Shown here piece after piece: positions 12,831 through 27,000 of a stretch of 64,000 bases of DNA. The DNA is taken from the NCBI GenBank assembly GCA_949825025.1, contig OX463782.1, forward strand, positions 29,669,351 to 29,733,350. Reading direction: 5' to 3'. A program made the translations under genes and the position numbers. Every line of letters begins with the position of its first letter. Position 1 is the stretch's first letter. A model generated the notes under the pieces. That model was not told where the DNA came from. It was given only the letters and a program-made list of their open reading frames with translations, and did not search any database. This DNA comes from Siphlonurus alternatus (lineage: Eukaryota; Arthropoda; Insecta; Ephemeroptera; Siphlonuridae).

Positions 12831-13563
12831 AATTATAAATTTATTACGGTGATTATATAGACCAAAATATAAGAATTTGAAAATGTAATGCTGAAAAATA
12901 CATAATTGGAATATAAAAATTTGATATATTTGGTACTTTCATATCATTTAAAATTATGTCAACATAATATTATTTACTACTTAAAATGTATGATAAATTA
13001 TGAATGATAAAATAAAAATTAAATGTATGTGATTGCATTAATGAGGTTAAACCTATATTGAATTAATTTTTAAATAAAACTTTAAAATGTGTCTTTAAAA
13101 AAAAATTTAAATAATAAAATTATAAAAGTAGGAAGTTGCGTGTTTCATGAAAATTGATTTAAAGTCGTGGCGGCGCATTTGTTCGTCGCAGGGCAATTTT
13201 GTCCACGGAATGTTTACAGTAATTCACCCACACCGTGAAGGAAAATCAATGTTAAAATTCTATCAGCGACGTAAATGTAAATCACTAACATATTCCGCAT
13301 GAAAAGGTGCAGTGTATCGACAAAATAATCAAACACAATAGCGTTTGTCAGTGTTTCAAGGTATAATATGTCGAGTAACGATTTATGTCATTTACATGAA
13401 TGTTATAGTACCTTGTGTTATAATAATTTAAAAAAATAACAAACAAATAATTTTTATTCTCAATTCAAAACATGTTTTAGATACATGTACGTACATAAAA
13501 ATAAGTAATTAACTTGCATGATTTTTTCATTGCATATGAATTATATAAAATTTTGTTAGATAT

Positions 13564-13655
13564 ATTTTGATATTTTTTTTTAGATTTTTTGGAAGCCAAA
13601 TAATGTTTTTAAAAAATTATTAAAAGTTCAGTTAGTACTTATTCCGTGACGTCAT
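13564..13655. repeat. Family A fragment (left arm and core)
   Basis: The segment with TTTTTTTAGATTTTTTGG, TAATGTTTTTAAAAAATTAT and CCGTGACGTCATAATC matches the inner left arm of family A, including the TGACGTCA core. Diverged and incomplete. Confidence 0.5.
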
Positions 13656-14967
13656 AATCACTATAGTTAACAATTTAAGTGATTATTTCATTGTGATCCC
13701 TCGCTTGCAAGAGGCCTATTGTTTTTATTAAAATTAAAAGATACGAAAAAAAAAAAAAATTGTAGTAAAATTTTTAATTGTAATGAACAAAAATCATGTA
13801 TGAACTATGAATTGTTAAAGAATGAAACACTTAAACAGAATTCAGCCTAAAATATTTTGTTAGATATAATTATTTTTCTAACAATTGTAAAACATGGTAA
13901 ACTTTTGCTGCATATTGTAATCTCGCAGCTCCCGGCAGTCAATTATTTTTTTGTAATTAATAGAGCAATTAAATTAATTATTTATACATAAAAATATAAG
14001 CTGGACTCTTAATTAGTCAGTTACAAATTTATTCTGTAATATTTTACTCATTCATCAAAAATGTTAATGGATAAATTACAAGTTTTAAATGTGTAGTACA
14101 AGTTTTGTAATTTACGTACAAAATGGTGTTTTAGAGAATCTTGTCTTTGCTCAGTGCGAGAATAATATTTGTGCTGTGGCCAACCGCTATAACTGTTCAT
14201 TACATACGAGTTAAATTTAGGAACATTTCATGAGCATCTATATTTAAAAATGATAATTTTATTGAATGTAAAATATCTGCGTTATTCTAGTACATTGTAA
14301 AATTAGCATTTTATTATTATCAAATTAATTACATTTAAACATTAATTTTAAATTTTTAATCGAATGTTAATTAATATGCTGTGACAATAATATAATACAA
14401 AAAACAAATCTCATTGCTCCAAATATGCAATTGAAAATATTCGTAAAATTATTATTATTTTTTGTTTAATGTCAATACTTTAAATTCTTACCACATATTA
14501 CTTCTATTATATCCTAAAACCTTTACTTGAGACATACGATATGATCATTAACTCATTATAACACTACAATAACTGGAAATAACTGGAGAAGTGTCAGAAA
14601 CAGAGGCAATTAAGTTCTGTCAAGTGCTTTGTAAGGTAGTTTTCAATCGCTATGAAAATTTTATTATATTTTAACATGAAAAATAATAAACATGCGTATT
14701 TTAAAAAAAAATTAATTAAGCAAACATTCACTGAATTATACAGGAGTATATTGAAAAACATTTTCTGTTCTTTAATATTATGTCATGTACACTATAAGAG
14801 TTAATTAATTCACCGAAATTATAATTATATTGTGACACAGGTAATGAGGTTCGTATGGAGGTATTCGGACTAAATTTACACTCCCAATGAATGGAGTGGA
14901 GCATCTGGGGAGGACACGACAGAAATATTCTCGTTACGTCGCGGTCACGCGTCGAGCCGTGTGAGGT

Positions 14968-14987
14968 GGGGGGGGGGGGGGGGGGGG
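14968..14987. repeat. G20 homopolymer
   Basis: Twenty consecutive guanines on the plus strand, within a GC-elevated patch (14895-15010). Strong G-quadruplex potential; also a site of likely assembly-length error. Confidence 0.9.
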
Positions 14988-15953
14988 TTATGAGAGCGGT
15001 GATTGACGTGCTTGGTTATAGGTGACTGTGTTTTTTTAGTTGAGACGAAAAGAAAACATACCTTTGACAAAAAAAAAAAAACTTTGTATGTATCTATAAT
15101 AATATACAAAATAATCTGCAACATTATAATATAATCCATTGGGATTATTGGGTGAAAAGGTTTAAAATAATTTATTGAAAGAAACGGAAAAAAACAATTT
15201 ATGTAATAATAGTATTACTTTATTATATAATAAAAATTCAGCCAATTTAAGCTAGGCTTTTTTTCTTTGCGTCATTATTTTAATAAATTTTATCAAAAAA
15301 TTTGCATGCTTTATATAATAGTATGTTTTTTTTTAAAAAGATATTTATGGCTTTTATTAAAACATTACAACAAATTGAAATGCTAAATTTTATTTCTTTA
15401 ATGAAAATGTTGTGCTTGAACAGGTATGTACAGTATTATAATTGCATTTCACATCAATTTTTAAACTCTCCTCAACCTGCCCATTTTCAACCATGTTTCA
15501 AAATTAAATATTTTTGGTGACCAAAAGATCCTAACCCAATAATACCCAATACATAAATGATGGATTAGGAAAGAGAAATTACAATAAAATTTCAAAACAA
15601 ATAATATTTTTATTTCCATAATCTCCTACGGTCAAGCAAAAAAATTATATAATGAAGTGCATCAAATTAATATTAAATTCTTTCTTTTTTAACATTTTTT
15701 TTTTAATCCCTGTATATACTTTATAATTTGTTTGCTATTTGTATCTGATGACATCAGATTTAAATTTCAAAAAAGTATCATATGTCTGTAGACATAAATT
15801 GACATGAAATTAAATATCTTAGTGTGTGTATTCTGAAGAAGCAAATATTAGGTGTCAAAAAGCGTTTCACGCGCTTGTGACGACACATGCTGTTCAGATT
15901 AGAGTCCTCTGGTTCGCGGCGGCCACGACGATATTCACCGCCACGTTTGTTAT

Positions 15954-16053
15954 TATATACGACTGACAACAAGATTAGCACAGCCGCTTGCTAAATACTC
16001 CACTCGTACCGTAGACGTTCACCAAAACGAGCTTCACTCTCGCCTCCTGGAAG
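15954..16053 (+). promoter_or_regulatory. Possible TATA promoter with leader exon ending at a donor
   Basis: TATATA at 15954-15959 follows a GC-rich block (about 15905-15945). A start site about 30 bp on would give an exon of roughly 70 nt ending GGAAG|GTATGC at 16053. This is a plausible plus-strand first exon, perhaps for the calmodulin-like gene whose first coding exon is at 35.8 kb, but no sequence evidence joins them. Confidence 0.3.
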
Positions 16054-16206
16054 GTATGCAATTTTCTTATATCGTTTTTACTCTTCGTGCCAAATAGTAC
16101 TTGGGTTTATACAAACCCACAAGTACTGGTCTATAGACCATGCTCATTTTTCGATTATACTTTTTGGTTAGGCGGCAGTTGACATCGGAAAGTTAAACTT
16201 TGCAAT

Positions 16207-16302
16207 TTGTTTAAAAAATACTTCCCAATCAGAGCAGCATTAAATAATGTGCACCCTCTATTAATTTTTGCAATAAAAAATTTGAGATCAGTACTTCATT
16301 TC
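16207..16302. repeat. Family A right-arm fragment
   Basis: GTGCACCCTCTATTAATTTT, TGCAATAAAAAATTTGAGAT and CAGTACTTCATT are the outer right arm of family A. The left arm is absent. Confidence 0.65.
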
Positions 16303-18946
16303 CATGGCAAAAATTATTATTTTTTTAAAGCGTCTTTTACAATCCATGATTCATATATATGCAAGGTGAAGCTCTTTTTGCTTTTCCGGAAAACGTATGT
16401 ATTATGAGAAAAATTTAAAAAAAAACAACAGAAAATTGAATAATTTCCAGGACACGAGAGAGAGTCCTCTTGTAACATGAGTCTTGTATCCTTGCTGCAA
16501 TAAGTTTATTTATTATGATATACGTATGACAATATTGAAAGTTTATGTGTTAAATAAGAAAGCATTTTCATACACAAATATATCACCAAGATAGCTCATA
16601 ATAAAGCATTCGAACAAAAAATTTAAAACCTCCTAATTATTTTTATAATTCCCAACAGCAGAGATTGACATTTTTCCTCACACCTGACCTCTCTCCCAAA
16701 CCTTATAATCCTAGAATTTTTAGAATAGAGTATTATAAATATTGTAGGAATTAAATTGAAAATACTCAACACTGTCCTGCTTGATGACGGTCCATAAATA
16801 ACAATTTCAACAAAATTTAAAAAACCTCATATTTGGTAAAATTAATGAAAGCGTCATTATCTCTCATTTAAGCATTATAATAATTACATTTTTTTAAGAA
16901 GCAGAAATTAATTGGAAAGGAAAATACCAAAATAAAAAATAGAACATCAAGTTATTTATAGATATCTTTTTAATGGATAGTATCATTATAATTATAACAT
17001 AAATTAATGCTATATGTGTGCAATCAATTTGCAATAATTGCTTTTACATTTGAAATCATTTGAACATGAAATAAAATCAAGATCAAATAAATGAAAGCAT
17101 TTATTAATCCAACCAATGTATTAGGGATCATTAGATAAACATCACTGATTTTTACACAATTTTATTAAATCTATTACATGATGCTATTTACAACCTAAAG
17201 AATTATAAAATTGCAACAGTATACTGCACTTTATAAATGCAAAATATGATTGATCATAGAAAATCATATAGAAAAAAATCGGAAAAAAAATTAATTAATG
17301 TTTTAATTTATTTAAGCTCGTTAATTTTATAAATTAATTATGTAACCTCATCTTATAAAAGCGTTAATTAATAACTTTATAGAGCAGCAAATTGTGTAAC
17401 AGACTGTAAAAACACAAATATGATACTAATAAACGAATCATATTTACACGACTTGGAGCATTATCTTTGGGTGGATTTGTTATATTTTATTCTTTACTTA
17501 AATTTGCTTGTAAATGGGATTTTAATTTTGGGGTGGTAAAAGAAAATCACAAAGTCAATCTCTCCCCCAAAAAGCTGGGAGTTCACCACGACTCTTTAAA
17601 AATCATACAAAATCTGAATATACAAATTTGTTATTTGGTCATTAGAGAAGTTGTGACGTCACAGGGGTGTACACCTCGGGACATCATGAACGTTGTCGAT
17701 GGACACGTGCCGGTGGCTGCTCTTCTTACCTCTCTCAAATTTATTAATCTGCGCGCATCTATTTGTCTCTTCGTGCTGTAGAAGTTAATTTTACAGTGTA
17801 CCATATTATTTAGACATAATCTTAAAAGTTAAAACTTATATATTTTAGTCAAAAAGCATGATTAAATATTAAGGTGGTTTTCATTATTTTATTTTCAACG
17901 ATATATCGTAGCTTAATTATACCTGGGTTGGTTATTTTCATGCAGTCGCTGGATACACTTTTTATGACTATTTTTAACTTTTATATTACAAAATTTTAAT
18001 ATAGAGCAAGGACGATTTTCCGGATTTTTATTGCAAAATTATTTTGAATTTTTCTAGTCTATATCGCTTCAGTTTTCTTAAATTCTTTCATTTTTAATTC
18101 TTCAATTATTATAATTTTATGTTTCACACAATTAAATTTGATAAAACTGTCAATATAATTAACAAAAATATGCATGTCATAATACATAAAATTAAATTTA
18201 ACTACTTTAAATTATATATTAGGAGAGCATTAAAATCTCAACACTATTATTTTTCTTAACATGCAACGGAGCATGCTGTAGTATAATTCACAGAGTCTTT
18301 ACGCGATATAAATTCAATTGAATACACTGATTATATACCCAGGTCAAGTAATCAAATATAATCGTGCTTATAGTAATAATCAAGTACATTTATTGGTCGA
18401 CCCTTGACCGTGGATTGAGGCACGCGATTGAGGATGCATGCATGACCTATATAACACTGCAGTTGTATCTTCTAAACCCCATAGCGCTATGTTGATAATG
18501 CTTATATACTGCACTGCATGTGGTCTCGATCGATTCTCGACTGCATTGTCGTCTCTTCTCTATAATAATATTGTTTGTAGCAAGATCTACCGTAGCGTGA
18601 AATATTCTCAGCTGTTTCTGTGATGTTTTACACCGTGGTGAACTATAATGTCAAACATTAATGTGTAAGATTACTCGTGAAAGGATGGATTTCCGTTTTT
18701 TTTTTTTAACCATCCACAAAGAGATTTGTAATTATTATAATTATATTCGACTTCCAATCTCAGTTCCAATTTCTATGTATGTAAAGTTTTATAATTTTAA
18801 TGTTTACATTTGACATCACTTCCGGGAGTTATCTTGCGTTTTGTGAACTGTAATATCTTGAGACAATATGGACTTAACACCTACATGATCTAATGGATCT
18901 GCAAAACGATGAGATAATTTTAATTTGTAATTTTAAGAGAGGAAGG

Positions 18947-19283
18947 AATGGACAACCTACATGTAGTTTTTTTTATTGCAGAAATGAATAGAAGGTACCA
19001 AATTATGCTACTCTGAATTTTTTCAGATTATTTTTAAACCCAGAACTATTTTTAAATTATTATTAAAAGTAAGGCCACGCCTCCTGGAGGCATCAATAGG
19101 CGTCTAGGCCCTATTCTTATTATTAAGGATTCAGGGGTACCAACTTAGCTTACAAAACTTTCAATAATTATTTAAAAATAGTTCCGGAACTAAAAAAAAA
19201 ATATGAAAAAATTCAGAGTGGTATAATTTGGTACCCTTTATTCATTTCTGTAATAAAAAAAATTTCATGTAGGTTTTCCATTA
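18947..19283. mobile_element. Family A palindromic MITE (subtype with ATGGACAACC ends)
   Basis: The left end AATGGACAACCTACATG is mirrored by CATGTAGGTTTTCCATT. Inner arms carry ATTGCAGAAATGAATAGAAG and matching right-arm copies. The terminal 17 bp differ from the GGAGTATCGACC subtype while the inner arms are the same family. Confidence 0.8.
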
Positions 19284-19492
19284 CTACGATTTCATGGAAT
19301 TTGTATTAAAACGTCCTTAAATAGAGTATAGGGATAAAAGCTCATATATTCTGTTCCGAAGTTACGTTCTGAGACAGAAACAAATTTTACATCTGCTCTG
19401 TATATACGGGCACTGTCACCCAGTATATCGTCCAGAATAATGAGCTATCTGCCAAACACAATCGTGTGCAGCTTTCTGTTCTATCAGGGGAG

Positions 19493-19734
19493 TGTAATTA
19501 AGTATCGACCTAATTTTTTTATTGCAGAAATGGAAAAAGCGTGCAAAGTTATGCTACCCTGATTTTTTTTCAGAACTTTTAGAGCCCGGGAACTATTTTT
19601 AAAAAAGTGCTTTCAATAATTTTTTAAAAATAGTTCCCGGGCTCTAAAAAATCTGAAAAAAATCAGGTTAGCATAACTTTGCACCCTCTATCCATTTCTG
19701 CAATAAAAAAAATTAAGGTCGATACTTAATTACA
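19493..19734. mobile_element. Family A palindromic MITE, core-deleted copy
   Basis: Perfect outer palindrome TGTAATTAAGTATCGACC / GGTCGATACTTAATTACA. The inner arms meet at ACTATTTTTAAAAAAGTGCT, so the core carrying TGACGTCA and about 80 bp are missing. Length 242 bp against about 325. Confidence 0.8.
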
Positions 19735-20646
19735 AATCTATAAACTATACTTTGTCTCTTGGAGATGCAGTGTTCTCAAATAGGTTGGAATAAATTAAAA
19801 GCTGTCACGAGATGCTCTGTAATTGAAGTTGATTTATATTTAATGAAATCTAAACTTTTTAGATTAAAATTTTTTTTAAAATTTTCTTTATTTTTAATTA
19901 AAATATACAACGTCTAGATATTATATTCAATATGTTGTATCGTCCTTAATTGTACTATATTATAGTGTATACATTACTACATGCAGCGCTTCATTTTCAA
20001 GAGTCTGATTATAGAATTTTAATGAACACTATTATACTTTTAATTAATGCTATAGTAAAATAATTCTCTACGTGCTATAATACAAAATAACAAATAATTT
20101 ACTCATGATACATCATAATTAATTTATTTTTCTTCATTAACAATTGTTTTTATTTACATTTTTTTAAAAGTATTTCATAAAAAATAACAATAATACTTCA
20201 ATAAAATTGATCGAAATAAAATAATTTAACAAAACTTTATTTGATTATTTAGGCTATAATATGAACACAGAATTTACTATTTTTAATAAACACAGAATTT
20301 AAATTAATTCTTTTTAATTTCACTATGCTTTAATTGCTAGAATTATATAATTTCATTTTGATCTATTTTATAACATGTATGTTTTAATCCTTCTGTGAAA
20401 TTTATAATCGTATGCAATCTGCATATATACAATATAATGTGCAGCAGATTTAAATGATATTAATACAAGCTTGCACTCATAATACTTTGTACATAGAAGG
20501 CGATTTGCCGAGTAGGTCATGCTGAGAGAGATAACAGAAACTGAATAATATTATAATAATACATGCATGGCTTGGGAGCATATGCTGTGTAGAAGAGGTT
20601 GCATACTTACCAGAGTGCAAGGAGAATCTTATTTGTTTTTAATATA

Positions 20647-20805
20647 ATTGGGCGCGATTCACGAAGCAGTAAGCCAGGTTTCTAACCACGTTAAGCTTAA
20701 CCAAGTTTAAATATACCTGTGTTACGTGTTAAGCCACCTAGTTAAACGTGGCTAAACTAAACGTGGTTAGAAATCGGGCTATCTGCTTCGTGAATCGCAC
20801 CCATT
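20647..20805. mobile_element. Family B MITE, 159 bp
   Basis: Inverted ends TTGGGCGCGATTCACGAAGC and GCTTCGTGAATCGCACCCAT enclose inner inverted blocks TTTCTAACCACGTT and AACGTGGTTAGAAA. A second copy is at 26789-26934 and a truncated end at 45653. Confidence 0.8.
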
Positions 20806-21087
20806 ATGTTTTAAGATTTAAGGTAAATTAATTTTCATAAAAATATACGTAGTCGATTTTAGAATATTTTACACCCTTTTAGTTACAAAATAGGTGTATT
20901 AAATGAAGAAAATGAATTACATTTCAAAAAATGTACCAGCATTTATAATTTATATATCAAGTTTAATCTTCAATATGTATGGAATAAATTTCTCAGAAAT
21001 AATATTTATACTTTAAACGGATATCTTTATAAATTAACTTATTTTGCTATTATTATTTTATATTCAATTTTGCAGCGGTAGGATATG

Positions 21088-21200
21088 AGGTCTGTTCGTA
21101 AACCCTGCCCAGTGTACATTTTCTGCCACTCAATCGACCTTAAGCACATGAACACGGGTACAGAAAGTGTTCACTGGGCAGGATTTATACGAACAGGCCT
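21088..21200. mobile_element. Family E MITE, 113 bp, best copy
   Basis: AGGTCTGTTCGTAAACCCTG then CCCAGTGTACATTTTCTG is mirrored by CAGAAAGTGTTCACTGGGCA then GGATTTATACGAACAGGCCT. Related copies at 11785, 26133, 37511 and 40098. Confidence 0.75.
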
Positions 21201-22027
21201 ATGGTTTTTACAGAAAGAGAAATTTTCTAACATATTCACGTTCACAGCATAAAAGTGGTAACGAGCGATGTTGATCGGGGTTTGGCAGCGAGAGAAGGAA
21301 GTACTTTTTGCTTCAATATCGTATGGTGGCCATTGTTGACATGTAAAATTCGCTGCGGAAAAGTATTTTTTTTTTTTTTACACGCCAACATAGCAGCCAT
21401 ACGATTTTACTGCAACATCGCTTCATGGAAATCCCCCTTTAGGTATAACAACGTGTACTCTCCACTTGTGTCGAGTGGAACGTAAGCTGCAATCCTTTCA
21501 ACTGATTACCACAATGAAGTCTGATATGATAATTAGCGTTTCGTTTATAATGGATTTCATTGATAATAATCATACTTCTTAAGTTTCTCTGTTTCATTGC
21601 TAACAAAGGTGGAATTAATTCTAAAATATATGCAATAATATATAGCAATTTATCTATTCAACGTTGAAATATAATAAATTGAATTATTTTTCTATAATTG
21701 TTATAAATAGTTATAACTAAATTATATTATTTTATGTCTTATATTGCGATATTCAGTAAAATATTGTTATTCTTGGAATTATTGTAGTTAGAGCACAAAA
21801 CTCGCTATCATACATAAGATGTTCATGAGTTCGTTTCCAAGTATTGGCAGAATTTTATCGAACAGATTTGACGCAAATATACATACAGAAAGTGATTAAT
21901 GGCATTCTCCAGCAATAAAAGACCAACCTAACCGTTTTTTTCACGGTTCCCTCGGTATAAAACAAGGCAAAACTGACTTGTGAGATGGACGGATTACTTT
22001 AAAATGGTTGCCCTGACTTGGAATTAA

Positions 22028-22594
22028 GGAGAATCAAGATGGCGCGCCAGAGTGAGCAACGCCGACGTGACTCTCCGCTCAAATTGTCTGTCCTCTCCTG
22101 GTAACTATCCCTATCCTATTCTATATATTAATCGTCTTGATTTCTATACTCCTATCCCCAGTCAATTTGATTCATAATCATCATCTCGCCTCACCGCATC
22201 CACATAATCCTACTTTGACCCTGCTCTTCGGTCGGCCCACAGGAGTCGACACGTTGAGAATCTTTCAAATTCCTGCCATTCCTTGCATGTTGTCGCCTGC
22301 ATCATCAACCTACATTATTGCACCCCACACCACACCGTCAACCCAATGTCCTAAAATCCAACCAATTCCTTGTGTGGTTTTGGTTCACCCACGGTAACAC
22401 GTGGTGGGCATATAGGTACCACTTCCATCATCACCTTGCATCCCACATTCCATAATCATCCTATCCATTGTTCGTCCATTATCCTTTACAAGACCCTGCA
22501 AAAAACAGTTCAACTATACAATTGATCCAAGTTACTCAGTACGTGGAATTATAGCCGTTTAGGCTCCTTCCAACAATTGTAAGAAGAAGAAGAA
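22028..22594 (+). mobile_element. Non-LTR retroposon insertion, 567 bp, GAA-repeat tail, 13-bp target duplication
   Basis: Identical 13-bp direct repeats GACTTGGAATTAA flank the segment (22015-22027 and 22595-22607). The insert starts GGAGAATCAAGATGGCG and ends with (AAG)n, a short simple-sequence tail. Its composition is C-rich and unlike its flanks. A poorly conserved 86-codon frame runs 22137-22397. The flanking repeat plus repetitive 3' tail fits target-primed reverse transcription, so a 5'-to-3' deleted LINE derivative or large SINE. No reverse-transcriptase motif is present. Confidence 0.75.
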
Positions 22595-24055
22595 GACTTG
22601 GAATTAATTTGATACTCATCACGTTTATGGGTCCGGTTCGAAAAATCGATAATTTAAAATCGGAAAGTAAAAGTGAACAATCGATTGAGATCAGTAACTG
22701 AAGAACAAGAAAATGCATAATTAATATATAATTTATAGTCAGATGAGATTTAACGAAACAAAATTTGCAAAAAAGAAAAAATAATAATAAAATAAAAAAC
22801 TTTTGAATTGCTACTTAAAAAAATAAAGGCCCTACATACTCATGCATGTATATAAAAACAAAAGCGTTTAAAACTTATCATAATTACGTAAATTTGTGTT
22901 TTACTTTTAATATTTATAGCTATAAACCATAATTGCAAAAAATTATTGTGTTTTATCAAAATTAACTTCATATATTGCTTGACAACAATATAATTTTTAA
23001 CTGTTAAAATAATTTTTATATCAAAAATATAATACGTTAACTAGATGTTATAACATAACCTTTTTTTTTTACTTTGCTGGAAAGACAATCCGTAATTGAC
23101 CTATTTGGCTTCACTAAGCTTTCAAGTACTTATGTCTATTGATTACTTGGACCCATGTACCATCACAGGGCAACTTAACCTGTCTAAACCTCGACGGTGC
23201 CTAAGATATACTATTGAGCGTCAGACAACTTTGAGGGTCTGCTCTTTTTTACTTCAGAAAGTTTAAAACTTGTCAATTAAATATAGTTCATCGTAGTAAA
23301 ATTTGCCAGTGAAAAACAACAGAAAAGAATAAAATTGTATTTTTTGCTTTAGGATTTGTTTAAAATTTATTATTGAATTGAGAGTTAGAGAAGTAAAAAG
23401 ATAATATTTGACTAAATTTCTTATGGAATTGTTTGTAAGCATTTAAAAAAATGAATTTTCTGAATATGCAAATGATGATATAATAAAATATTATTAATAT
23501 TTAAAATTAACAATAGCCTGTAATACACTGATATTGGAAACTTCCTTCATTTTTTTTTTAATTATAGCAAGTAAAATAGAGAATTAATGCTAATTAAAAA
23601 ATATAACAAGTTTATAATTAAAGCCTATTACTTTTTGTTTGCATTAAAAGCATATAATTATAATTATTTTTTATAATAATTAAGAGGATGATATAAAATA
23701 TATTTTTTAGTGTTTCTTTTTAAGGTGAAAAAAATTTGTAACATGTTTTCATTTTTTAAGTTATGTACCAACACATTACATGACTATAAAATAAAGAGAT
23801 AATAATTTTTATATTTGCTTGCCTTTATTGATAAAAAGAAGTTAACATAGAAAATAAGTGTTACAGATATAAATTTTGAGTAATTATGAAAACTCTGAAA
23901 AACAAACCATTGCTAAGAATATGCCATGTAATTCATCTACGTTGAACCATCACCAAGATGTAATAATAAGCACTGTTTTAATTTTATAACTATTGATATT
24001 ACTACTGATGTTAAAATTTGACTATAACAGTGCTTGTTTATTACAAAGTAGGTGT

Positions 24056-27000
24056 CTAAGACTTGAGGTCTCGGTCAAAGATGTAGGTTCCAAGTCCCTC
24101 CCCCACGCGCTTCAGGTTGGTGATTTTGTCTGCAAGGTCCTTGATGGCCTCCACCTGCTCCTTCAGGTACTCGGTCTCCAGGAAGTCGCAGAACTGAGGG
24201 TCGTTCTTGCTGCCCACCAGCTTGTGAAGGTCCAGCAGCGACTGTCAAAACACAGCCAGGGTCATGATTTGGAGACAATTATAGTTATTGTTTTGATTGA
24301 AAATTTTGAAATTTTTAGTCATTGCATGCTCCCTATAAAGTTTGACTAATCTTGTGGAATATCATTAATAATAATTGTTAAAGAATATCGAATTAAAAAA
24401 AATCTGAATTGGTTTTATAGAAATCTGACCAAGCTAATCCTCTATCATCTAACTCAATATTTGATCATGATAATCCACAAGGCTTTGAGTTATTTCTGAT
24501 AAAAGACAAAAAAAAATAAATATATATATGAAGTAAAAGAAGATTTAAATGATAAGAAATGCTTTTATTATCCGGTTAAAAATTTATCGTGATTTTGACT
24601 TTTAATAAGATCTATGCATGGTAACAGTGAAAGAAAGTGCATGCATACAAGCACTTCTGCAGAATCTTGATCATTGAATTAAATAATTTTAATGCATTCC
24701 ATTGCTAACTTAATATTTACGTTTAGAGCGTTAACACGAAGAAACTATATAACCTCTCTAATTAGTGTAGACAAGACGTCACAATTTCATACCTGGTTGA
24801 CTTTCTTCTCGAAGAAGAGCGCGAACTGGAGAGCAAGGATGGGCGACCCCCAGTTGGACTCAGCTGGCGCCTGCTCGACGCCACTCAGCGCCACGCGGCC
24901 CCCACGCAGGTTCTGGTACTTGATCAGCTTCTCTGCGTGCTCGCGCTCCTCGTGGCTCATCTCCAGGAAGTACTTGTTGAAGCCCTTCAGAGCAACGTCA
25001 TCACGGTCGAAATACGCAGCCTGGGAAACAGTTCAAATCAATTATCACATTAACGTGTTATTATATATATAATTGCAAAGTTGCTCTGTAATATCTCTTG
25101 TAATATTGACTACTATACTCTGAGCACCATATTTAACTTGGTTTTACTCGTATTTGTAAAGTTCCCATGCAGTCATTGGTGGATAGTTTGTAACAAAATT
25201 TCTCATTGGTTGAACAAAAAACGAAGTAGTCCCGTGTATTTCTGACGAACATCTAATTTGAATATGACGCTCACGGCTACCATTATATAACTATGTAAAG
25301 AAAGTATTATAGTGTTTGTCAACATTTTAGTATATTAAATCGTGTCACATTATTATATAGCATCAATACTATTGATTAAGTTGAAATTAGTCCTAATCGT
25401 CTGATATCTAACAATAAATAGGTACGCCCATATAATATACATTTAAGTGGAAAGTCTTGTTTGTATATTGGTGAAAATCGATATTTCACTTGAAAAATCA
25501 TTATCATGATATCCTCTGTACAGACAGCTGGTGACGCATTACTGATAAACTTAAGTATGAAAATTATTTTTGTATATTATATGTGAGAACCCTGTAAATT
25601 ATATTCCAATGACTCATTTTACTGTAGACAAAAATACTTTGTTTTTAAAAATTTCTCTTTATTTGCATGAAATATTCCAGTTATGTATGTTTGTTTGTTC
25701 AAATTTTGAATACGAAGAAAATCGTTTGCAAGGTCATCATAATAACACGGTTGCCATGACATTGTTACAATAACACCACACTTTATTTATAAAGCTGCAT
25801 TACACAAACTGGTTTGTTGAAGTAGACAAAGACAGCGAGGTAATTAGTTTAACATGCAAACGATAATTGAAGTGTAATAATTAAAAGTGTTAATTTTTGA
25901 GCTAGAAAAGGGAGCGTGGAAAATGCAAATATATTACCTCAATTTTTAATTGTTTTATTATTATTATTGTTATTATTTATTTTGTTTATTATTTATTTAT
26001 TGTTTTATTATTATTAATCGAGACTCTGAAAATGGGCTTATAGGTCGTTATCAGTAAAATGAGATAAGAAATTGACATTTAATTGCAATACCTAAGAAGT
26101 ACTTTTAAATTAAAATGCCTAACACATACAATTAAGTCTCTTCCTAAACCCTGAATGTTGGTAGATTTTTAATACTTGAGTTCTCTATGTGCTTGGACGT
26201 GAAGATACTGTGTTCATAAATAGGGCAGAGTTTACAAACGGACCTAATATGTCATGAGTTAGATATGCATGCAATAAATTCAAGCTGCAGAGTTGATAAG
26301 GATACTGCGATTACAGACTGATAGAAAAACCGCATGACGTTCACTTGTGGTGTTGCACATGACATGCAGGCTTGGGAGTATAAAATTCCAACCAACAAAA
26401 CAAAAAATGTATTAGTTATAATACTATAACTGTAAAATTATATATTACTGTTATATTATAATAGATTTATTCCGTACACATAACATAAATTAATAATTTA
26501 TATTTATGTATTCACATACTTGAATAAATTGTGAAGTATAATTTTACATTGACATTTTTGAATATATTAACAAAAAGAATTTTCCTCACTCATTCGTATT
26601 TATGAAAATTGCATGTTATTTTGCATATTATGGAATATTATTTTACTATAAAATAAAAATGTCCCACTTTGAATTACGCTGGACAACTGTGCATAAATAA
26701 GAGACAACTCGGTATTGTTAAAATGTTAACATTACTGCTTTTTTTTTTGCGCTGTTTCTAATTTTTTGTGCTCTATGAAATAGTGAACATTGGGTGCGAT
26801 TCACGAAGCAGTTAGCCAGGTTTCTAACCACGTTTAGCTTAATATTTTTTACGTGTTTAACCACCTATAGTTAAACGTGGCTAAGCTAAACGTGATTAGA
26901 AACCTGGTGAACTTATTCGTGAATCGCACCCATTATATTTAACATTTTTTTTTTTTTTTTAGAAATATGGAATTTTCTTTTATTGCATATTTTCTGTTTT

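Larger units (their letters stand above)
16054..24055. other. Gene-free stretch with transposable elements
   Basis: AT-rich DNA holding family A, B and E MITEs and one retroposon, listed separately. A patch at 17640-17760 (TGTGACGTCACAGG onward) and one at 18362-18560 with a TATATAA box at about 18450 are slightly GC-richer but show no recognisable gene. Confidence 0.55.

Noticed and set aside
17467..17781. 104-codon plus-strand frame
   Set aside because: Composition is close to background and no domain, signal peptide or splice partner was seen; kept only as a slightly GC-richer patch.
22137..22397. 86-codon frame as a gene
   Set aside because: It lies wholly inside the retroposon with 13-bp target duplication and shows no domain.
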